From contig JBBHKE010002887.1 in assembly GCA_037447655.1 (NCBI GenBank), forward strand, positions 498,001 through 521,531: 23,531 bases of DNA. Direction: 5' to 3'. Made by a program: the position numbers and the translations under genes. Positions 10,043-18,200 of the stretch are shown one piece after another; the first letter of the stretch is position 1; every line of letters starts with the position of its first letter. Below the pieces are notes generated by a model. The model saw only the letters and a list, made by a program, of their open reading frames with translations. It was not told the origin of the DNA and ran no database searches. Source of the stretch: Zygnema cylindricum (taxonomy: Eukaryota > Streptophyta > Zygnematophyceae > Zygnematales > Zygnemataceae).

Positions 10043-10712
10043 GGGCGTGTCCCCATGTAACCGATATTTTGAAACGTTATTTTGGAATTTAGCGCTGATT
10101 TTACGGTGTACTTTTCAAAATGTGCATATGTCAATCGTTACTTGCGCGTTCATTATTTTGAATATGTGGCAGTTGTACAAGTCGCCAATACTTGCGACAC
10201 CTGTAGACGCCTACAAACTGCGGACATTTGTACGCCGCAAAGAGCTCCTGACATACTGGGACAATTGTCGACGCCAGGTGTCATTTGCTGACGCCCACAC
10301 GTGAACGACATAAGTAATCGCCTACGTCTACAAAATGACATTTGTAGACGCCCGCAAGTGGACAACATAAGCAAACGGACAAACAATTTTTTGGTCGTGT
10401 ATGCTCCCAACTGCAAAAAAACAAATGAAAACTTTTGACGCGTGCAACCCAGGCTTTCTATTCGTCAATAGGGTAGTATCTTGATTAAAAGCAGGTCGCG
10501 ATTTGATTTCAGTGCAAGTGTGAAGATGAGCTGGAAGTGGGTCGCGATGATAATAATGCCAAATCGCCGTACCTTTGAAGTTCCAAGATGACGCAAAATG
10601 TATTTGAGTTTTTGCCCATTTTTCGTACGGCGTAATATTTTCAAGTAGGAAGTCCCATTTACTGTGTAAACGACGGAAAAAATCCCTTACTTGAACACAT
10701 GGGGACACGCCC
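10043..10712. mobile_element. Non-autonomous PIF/Harbinger (Tourist-like) MITE, 670 bp
   Basis: Both ends carry the same perfect 16-base terminal inverted repeat, GGGCGTGTCCCCATGT. TTA flanks both sides (10040-10042 and 10713-10715). The start GGGCGTGT resembles Tourist/PIF termini known from plants. There is no transposase. The interior contains GACGCC-rich direct repeats. It sits about 550 bp upstream of the PFP-beta start and may mark the outer limit of that promoter. Confidence 0.85.
10279..10374. repeat. Imperfect direct repeat, 39-bp unit at 57-bp spacing
   Basis: Copies at 10279-10317 and 10336-10374 match at 31 of 39 positions and share the core GACGCCC and the ending ACATAAG. A shorter related piece (TGTAGACGCC) lies near 10203. 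All are inside the 10043-10712 transposon; sub-terminal repeats of this kind are often transposase binding sites. Confidence 0.7.
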
Positions 10713-10715
10713 TTA

Positions 10716-12348
10716 CTACAGATACATCGAGGTTACTGATTACCGTATATGCGTTATCGCATAGAGGCATAGCTGTCGTTTGCCTGTTTAACTAAACAAA
10801 AGTACAAATGCTTCAATCTCGTTTCAACGACAGTATAACGTTTATGAATTTCAGGGGCTTTAAACGGTAAGTTCAAAATCCTAGGTATGTCGCCTTTTTT
10901 AGGTATTATTGTCGTCCTCAAGTTCCTAATTAGTTTTTTAATTTCAAGTTTCAAGATACAGTTTATATTTTTTCCTCTAGTTTCAACATTTAAGTACGTG
11001 ATGACGTTCAAGAAGCACATTTGGCAAAACCTTCTTTTAAATTAGGCGTTTTTATTTGTCCATGTTTTTGTAATTACCTTTATACTTTCTACTCCCTTTT
11101 AACCACTCATAAATTTCGAAGATTGTCTTTTATATCCTTATAAATTGAAGAATCATAAATCAAAAGTGAAATATAAGTTCTAAAATCCAAGCCATGTGTT
11201 TTCTTTCATTTTCATGTTTTTCAACCACCGCCGTACCATTATTATCATGTGTGTTGTTGTTTCAATCAAATGCAAGCTGATATTACAACGGTAAGTTCCA
11301 AATTTTGTCTTAGTTTTTGTATATAGGTGTTTAATTTTAACATTGGCTTTTTATGACCGACGTGGAATTATAAAAGAACAATCTTAGTTGAAAGTCACTG
11401 GGAGTCCATGCCAAATTAAAATTATGAGGACCTTTTTATCTACGTTTAAAGAGTTTAATGATTCACATTTTTACATCAACCGCTCAATGACCCACACTCT
11501 AGACAACTAAGGTTGTCGAAACAAATATTTCAATATGCACGAGTCAGTTGTATTTGGCATATAAATTACCAAGGGTTTAATTGTTTACACAATCGTTTTT
11601 AAACTTGGAAGTTTTAGAGGTACCGTTTAAACTCAATACTGTAGGAGGGGAGCGAACAACAACATGTGATGTGAGACACGACGATATTTGAACCGTAGTG
11701 TAGCTTAACCGGACCCAATTTGGAGTGAAACTCGACCGAACCGTACCGAAATAAATAATAATTTCCACATTTTGGTTTGTTAAATTTGTTTTTTGTTTTT
11801 TTACAAAGAAAATACCTCACAACGTGTACACGGGCCTCGTGGATACTCTCGTTTTTTACTATACACCATCTCTTGTTGTATTGTACCACCATGCATAAGA
11901 AAAATTGGAAATGGAATATTTTCAAAACTTTTTTAAAGTGGCAATTCGTTTTCCACGACACCTTTTTTTACTCATTATTGAATGAATCGCATACGGTATT
12001 GCATATTGCAATCAAAATGTTAATGTTCAATTTAGGTGAATACTTGCATCTCGATATTACTAAGTTACTGTGGTTAAGACTGGCATCTTTGTAACACATG
12101 AAGAATCGTGATATTTTCAACAACAACAAAATGACACAAAGTTGCATCAAGACATAACGGGGTAACATTTGTTCTCGTTATATTAAAGTTAAGAAACGTT
12201 AATCAATAAATCAATGTGTTTGAGTAAATGGACGAAATAAATGTGTATCTTTTATCGTGTAACTTGTATTCATATAAATATGGTGAAGTGTTAAAAACAA
12301 AATTACGATACATTACAGTCGTACGATGTGGTGCTATATGACATTTGG
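10716..12348. other. AT-rich intergenic, no gene seen
   Basis: About 1.6 kb of AT-rich sequence. Open frames here (up to 115 codons, e.g. 11614-11961 minus and 11777-12094 plus) overlap each other and show no protein motifs. A short hairpin TATGCG-TTAT-CGCATA lies near 10748-10763. No RNA gene was seen. Confidence 0.5.
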
Positions 12349-12381
12349 TGTATTAAAAAGAATGGTAGGGTTTTTAATACA
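12349..12381. repeat. Short inverted repeat
   Basis: Perfect 11-base arms TGTATTAAAAA and TTTTTAATACA surround an 11-base loop. The loop-to-arm sequence GGTAGGGTTTT recurs 50 bases on (about 12415), inside the left end of the next element. Confidence 0.75.
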
Positions 12382-12400
12382 ATATGAAGCTATGATCGTC

Positions 12401-12857
12401 AATGTTGTGTATCGGTAGGGTTTTGTCGATAATCGATCTGTACCTTTTTTTGGCTTGCAGACAATCGATATATTGGCACGATATATTAAAACCGGTGTTA
12501 TCGCAGATAAAAAATGGATATCGGTTTTTTATCGCGATAACACCGGAATCGATAACTAATGGTACGGTTTTTAGCGTACAATTGTACAGTTTATTCCACT
12601 GTATTGACCCGTCGTAATTTCGTTACACAGAGTACGGAACAGATTGTTACACGTGGCCAACCACGCTATATACAGTGAAATTTATAATATAGTATATTAC
12701 AAAGTACTATTATATAGCGTACTATATTTTTTCCACTTATCGCCGATAAAGAATTTGTTGGTCTCGGAGCGATATATCGGGACCCCTGATCGTTCGCTAA
12801 CTGAAAACTATCGGTATCGATGTTATCGAGAAAAATTTATTGCTGATACACAACATT
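12401..12857. mobile_element. Inverted-repeat element, probably a non-autonomous DNA transposon, 457 bp
   Basis: The ends are inverted copies of AATGTTGTGTATC (12401-12413; right copy 12845-12857). Sub-terminal similarity continues: TTTTGTCGATAATCGAT on the left against TTTTTCTCGATAACATCGAT on the reversed right side. ATCGATA-type motifs are scattered throughout. I cannot define a convincing target duplication, so the superfamily is open. There is no transposase frame. Confidence 0.55.
12492..12546. repeat. Strong hairpin inside the 12401-12857 element
   Basis: A 23-base left arm (12492-12514, starting CCGGTGTTATCGC) pairs with a 22-base right arm (12525-12546, ending GCGATAACACCGG), with one extra A in the left arm and a 10-base loop. 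In RNA this would be a stable, microRNA-precursor-sized stem, though many MITEs have such stems without being processed. Confidence 0.85.
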
Positions 12858-13315
12858 ACTAATCGTATTATTGCCAAATATCTCGAAACCCTCGATGCGT
12901 AACTTATACATCCATGACGAGTTAGCCATATACCGGATATTTACAGAGAGAAAAATATACTCTAGTGTCCGGGAGCGGATGAATGGGAGATATCCGATAT
13001 GGGATTTATTCGTATGTCATATTGCTATGTTTTTTGTTGCTTACTCTTAAAGTAGTTTATATCGTTAATAACATACGCTTGTAAACCGCAAAAAATCTCC
13101 AATTTGTTATCAAACTTATCATCAATTTAATTTAGTGTTGTTTAGACCCAAAAACATTAAAGGTTGCGAACAATATTTAGTTAAGTGGTCCATTCTAGTG
13201 AAAGTGGCCCACAATGTGCCACGCTGCAAAATATAAACAAGTGTTATTAACTACAATATATTTTGAAGTGTTAACTCTAACAATTTCCTAACTCTAATAA
13301 AGTAATAATGATTGG
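12858..13315. other. AT-rich intergenic, no gene seen
   Basis: No open frame of interest and no RNA gene seen. Short CTCTAA and TTAACTCTAA motifs near 13270-13300 resemble motifs inside the neighbouring transposons, so older copies may be buried here. Confidence 0.4.
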
Positions 13316-13317
13316 TA

Positions 13318-13516
13318 CACCTTGAATCGTTATTAGCGTATAAAATTTATTAGTGTAAAGAAAAAATTAGCGTCATTCATTCTAATTTAGTGCCAGGAGA
13401 CGTGGCAGATTGTGGTCCACGTCCTTAAATGGTGTAATTTATTATATTTAAGGTATCAATGTCAAAATTTTGGGGTGCTGATATAGCGTACATAAGGCTA
13501 ATAACGATTCTCGGTG
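13318..13516. mobile_element. TA-flanked MITE, copy A, 199 bp
   Basis: The left end reads CACCTTGAATCGTTATTAGC and the reverse complement of the right end reads CACCGAGAATCGTTATTAGC (18 of 20 identical). TA flanks both sides (13316-13317 and 13517-13518), the target duplication of Tc1/mariner-type (Stowaway-like) elements. It is short and non-coding. Its centre holds a GACGTGG ... CCACGTC inverted repeat near 13397-13423. Confidence 0.7.
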
Positions 13517-13523
13517 TACTGTA

Positions 13524-14138
13524 CACCGCGAATCGTAATTAGAGTAAATAACGCTAATTCGGTCGCCCTAAATTTCGACTCTATCACCTTAAATAGAGTA
13601 AATGATTATAAATTTGTTATTATACTATTTAAGGTAAGGTTTAATTAGCGTAAAAAAATATAATATAGGTTCGTTTTAAATAGTGTGGAGTACGGATGAC
13701 GTCCGACCGTGCAAAATCGTACTTTTATAAGTAAAAAGGTACAAATAATGATTTAATAGAGTCTCGCTCGCACGTGAAATCGTACTAAACAAAATAATCA
13801 ATCACATCGAAAAAAAGCCGTTCGCATAACTCTCGTCCGTCGACAGTATCGTCGTCAGTGTGAACATTAACTGACATTCAGCGCGACAAATAGTACTAAT
13901 GTCATAATGACGTCAAACTATACGGACTGACAGATTTTGTATGTCTTCGTAATTTAGTGTTCATAATTACAGCTCGGATAATTTTGCCGACATAACCCAA
14001 TATAGAGTACTTAAATAAATTACAGTAAACTTCATATGTGAAAAAGTTATATCATACAAATTAGCGTTTATAACTCTAATTGTTTTTTTTTGTTATTTTA
14101 CTCTAATTTTTTCTTTACTCTATTTATGATTCGCGGTG
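13524..14138. mobile_element. TA-flanked MITE, copy B, 615 bp
   Basis: The left end reads CACCGCGAATCGTAATTAGA and the reverse complement of the right end reads CACCGCGAATCATAAATAGA (18 of 20 identical), with AGAGTAAA following in both. TA flanks both sides (13522-13523 and 14139-14140). It lies only 7 bases beyond copy A (TA, CTG, TA), so the two facing ends form an imperfect palindrome of about 45 bases around 13499-13543. There is no transposase frame. A 14-base match (TGTGAACATTAACT) links its interior to position about 744 in the 179-929 element. Confidence 0.75.
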
Positions 14139-14140
14139 TA

Positions 14141-15218
14141 GTGTGCATTTACTAATGACATTTAGTTTACACTTACTATAGTCTTGTACCGCAGTTTTAT
14201 GGACCCAGACATAGCCTCCATAGACCCTGGTAGCCACGTTGACAGATTTTAAAGGCTGTCTGCCTGTGAAGTCTGGTCTTCGAAACCTTCAGAGTTCAGA
14301 GTTGACTTCGGAGTTCAGAACTTCAGAGCTCAGACCCCTATTGCAACATCGTAATTTTCGTATAGGATTTCGACGGACGAGATGTTGCCTCATAAGCAAT
14401 CGGCAACCAGTCAACCTCTCACAAGTCACGACACCTGGTGTGGACCATGCTAAATTCACGTGCTTGGCTTTCCAAGGTTTTCTGGCAGATCGGCACTACG
14501 GTATCAGAAAGCACATCCAACGAACGGTGTGGATGAAAACGGTAATGATCTACATTCGATTGTCATAAAAGTACCCAAGTGACGTGGCAAGGCCACGTGT
14601 CTTAATGACGCGCAAGTGTAACCCTAAAAAGTGCAGCTTTGGCTGCTTGCCTATTTGTTGGTGCCCACCAATGGTCCCCACAAAGGTTCGCCCATTCACT
14701 CAGCGGAGATTCCACCAACGCTTTTTTTTGTTTTGTAAACCTGCTACACCGCCTCTTCCGCCGGTAGAAACATTGCAGCTTTCAAAAGGCGATCAATATG
14801 AGAGATAGCGAAGGATGAAACAGACCTCTGCCTTAGCAGGAACCAGGGAATGAGAAATTCGAAGGAACGACGCTTTGGTCTTGCAATCTGACTATGGCCG
14901 CAAGCAAGATAGGATTGCTGAATTTTGAAGGAAGTAGTTTGCAATTGCTTCGGAATAGAATTTGGTTGTATTTCTGTTTTGAATTTTACTGAGTTTATTC
15001 ATTGTTGTTTCACTGACTCAACTCATCTTTATGTATGCCCAGTCAACTTCCTCAATCAAACTGCACTTCCACCTATTTTGCCAGTTTTTCGTCCAGAAAG
15101 GTTTTTAAAAGCTGTTAGTTCATAAGGTATTCCAAATTATTTCAAATCAGCTTTTCAGCGTCTCCAATAGCTGCAGTCGTCTGTGTTTCTTAGAAACCAA
15201 ACTTAGCGAAAGGTAGTC
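14141..15218 (+). promoter_or_regulatory. SDP6 upstream region
   Basis: This 1.1-kb stretch runs from the end of copy B to the SDP6 start and should hold its promoter and 5' UTR. It contains TTCAGAG/GTTCAGA short direct repeats at 14288-14334 and a G-box palindrome at 14582-14599. The frames at 14239-14568 and 14584-14808 lack recognisable protein features. I cannot fix a transcription start. Confidence 0.5.
14582..14599. promoter_or_regulatory. Palindromic ACGT element / G-box upstream of SDP6
   Basis: ACGTGGC and GCCACGT are perfect inverted copies separated by AAG, followed by TG so that the second half contains the G-box CACGTG (14594-14599, in GCCACGTGTC). Paired ACGT cores are the form bound by plant bZIP factors, including ABA-response (ABRE) elements. 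The site is about 620 bp upstream of the SDP6 start codon. Function is inferred. Confidence 0.5.
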
Positions 15219-18200
15219 ATGGCTCGCTTTCTTCTTCGAGGAGCTGCTATTGGAGGTTTGGCTGTTTTGACTGCTGCTGCTGCTATTCCAGGGGGATACA
15301 ATCACCCTCCTCCAAAGTCTCTACCAAGTGAGTGTACAAAGAATCGACAAAGAATGTATATCATGTATAGAACGTGCGTTTAACGTAGAAGAAATATATG
15401 TTATAGTGGAAAAAATTATGGGTTGCGTCTCTTGTTGTTTGTGCTCGTAAGAGTGTTTTCTGCGCTTCAAAAAATATTTTGTCATTTCACGGAGAGAAAG
15501 CTTTTATCTTGTTGATTGGTTAGTTTTTGTCTTGTGTTCAAATGTGGTCCATGAGAAGATGTGGCTAAGGTTATGCCAATATTTTTCGGATAGACAGTAG
15601 GGACTTATTGCAGTTTTTTACATGTTGTTCATCCTTTTTTTTACCATTACCTCCAGCCTCTCTCCTACCCTCCTCCCTTCTCCCAGGATGAAAGTTAGAA
15701 AAAGACACTCTTTTAGAGTCAAATACACGTGGTTCAGTTCTGGAAACTGTTTGTATAGACAGCTGTATATAAACAATTGTCAATTACTTTATCCACCTCC
15801 TCAAAGAGAGCGCCTAATCATTGCGGTGGCATCGAATTCTGGCATTCTTGCAGATTTAAGCGATGATGTCCCTTCCAGAAAGGTCCAGATGGCAGCATTG
15901 GCAGGCAGCTCCACTGCCAGCTCATTTGACATTCTCGTCATTGGCGGCGGCGCGACGGGCACGGGAGTGGCAGTGGATGCAGCCACCAGGGGCCTCAGGG
16001 TAGCCCTAGTGGAGAGAGAAGATTTTGGCGCCGGAACTTCTTCTCGGAGCACGAAGCTCGTCCACGGGGGTGAGTGGTTATAGGAGGAAGAAAGAGAAAA
16101 TTGCAGAATTGTACAGTCCATATTAATTGCGGTCTCTGATAGTTCGATTCATGCCAAGGCATTAGCATGGACCACACACGATGTACAATTTACAAATAAG
16201 GCAGTTTTGTGTAATTCACATCAAGATTTTTTGTGTCTAATTGGGTAGCTTAGCGCTAGCTCGTTCAATGAAGTTGGCTGAAAGTTATCAATTCTTTCCC
16301 CATCTTGGTGCAAAACATTAATATGGAGACATAAATAGCTGAGAGGCTTCCTCTGGTCAGATTCCCATCTTTCCTTGGAGGCTCTCTATAATCTTCTGAA
16401 GTGCGATAAAGTACCAAACTGCTTTTGTTTCAAAGTAGAGACTAGCTCTTTAAAAAAAAGCCTTTGATATTTACCAAATACTTTGCGTATTTAAACTTGA
16501 GAGCAGAATTTTTCATTTGTATTTCCAGAAACGGCAGAATATCTTTTGAGCCTTTCATCCGGAAAAGCTTTTGATCTGTTGCAAGATTTGTTTCCTTTGA
16601 ACGGTCAGGTGTACGGTACCTGGAAAAAGCTGTGTTTCAGCAAGACCTTGGACAGCTGAAGCTTGTTTTCCATGCTTTAGCTGAGAGGGGACATATATTG
16701 AAAAACGCGCCACACTTGAGCAAACCTCTTCCAACCATGACACCGTGCTACTCTTGGTGGGAGGTGCCCTATTATTGGGCGGGGCTTAAAGCTTACGACC
16801 TTGTTGCTGGTAGATCGGTTTTGCACGTCTCACGTTTTTGTTCTGCAAAGGAGTCACTTGAGCTCTTTCCAACTTTGGCCAAAAGCCTGTCAGGTAAGGA
16901 CTCACATTGTTTTTTCCACTAAACTCCTTCGAAGGTACAAATGATTGTTAAAATTTGCTTGTAAAATTATGGACAAGAGCATGACTAAGGCACGCCTTAT
17001 AAATGTACATCGAAGCATGTCAGTTGAAGAAAGTGCATATGTAATGTTGCATGCTTTTCCGCAAAACAAATATTTTGAAACTTGTAAGCGAAGTAACCCT
17101 GTTGTTCCACATTAGGACTTGCACACGAGTTATGCTTTATTGATAAGGGAGGGTTATAATTGTCACGTGCAGATGGGAGAAGTCTAAAAGGCACCGTTGT
17201 GTACTATGATGGCCAAATGGACGATGCACGAATGAATGTGGCACTTGCCACCACTGCTGCCCGGGCAGGAGTTGTGACTGTAAATCACGCGGAGGTATTG
17301 ACGCTGATGAAGGATGAAGCGACAGGCAAAGTCTCAGGGGCTGTAGTGGAGGACAAATTTGATGGGAATCGGATGGATGTACATGCCAAAGTGGTTGTGA
17401 ATGCCACAGGTCCCTTCAGTGATAGGTGCGGAGATTGTTTCCAATTTGGCTGACTTTTGTTTTGTGGTTTTTCTTGGCATACAGTGATGTACGTTGGTAT
17501 CTTTGGTGAATGTCTTATTTTTGATACTGGATGTGGATTTGCAAGAACTTAAAGTTGTTTTATCTCTAAGGACAAGCAATGATAATTTCATTGCCGGTCT
17601 TCACATTCTGATGGGAATTGATCACGGGTGAGGAGTTATCTTCTGTACAATACCCTATTACTAAAGATGTTCAAATGCGAAGATATTGTCCTGATCTTGG
17701 AAGTTTTTACCTTCTTAGCCTTCATATTATCTCTGCATTGGTTTGTGTTTCAGATGTTAATTGAATGAATATGCGAAGCCAAAGGAGATGTTTGTCAATA
17801 CAAAGTTTCTTGGTAGTGATACTAGCGATCTTGGTTTGTGCTTCTTCATAATTGCGATCTCCTCTGAAGTGGTCAAAGGCTTGTAAATGCTTAGTCTTGT
17901 TGATATATGCCTCAGGAAAAAAATGCTTCAAAAGGAAAGTGTTTCTGCCACCTCCTCTCCTGCTATCTGGCATTCCTCATTTTTAATGGGGATTTATGCC
18001 ATATAACTGAGTGCACAATAAAGCTTTTTTCTTATGCCCGCTTCATTGATTTCTTTCTCTAATCGTTGCAGTTTGCGGCGTATGTCCAATAAAGATGCGG
18101 CTCCCTTGATTTCACCATCTTCTGGAGTACATGTAGTACTGCCTGACTACTACTCTTCTCAAGCAATGGGGCTTATTGTTCCAAAGACGAAAGATGGCCG

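Noticed and set aside
10328-10708. 126-codon minus-strand open frame
   Set aside because: It lies inside the TTA-flanked MITE, has no protein motif, and its composition follows the repeat units.
11614-12094. Overlapping open frames of 105-117 codons on both strands
   Set aside because: They occupy the same AT-rich DNA in opposing frames, with no recognisable domain and no splice or start context.
241-12566. Recurring CCGTACC / GGTACGG heptamer in non-coding parts
   Set aside because: About five occurrences in 23.5 kb is not far above chance, and the flanks do not align beyond the heptamer.
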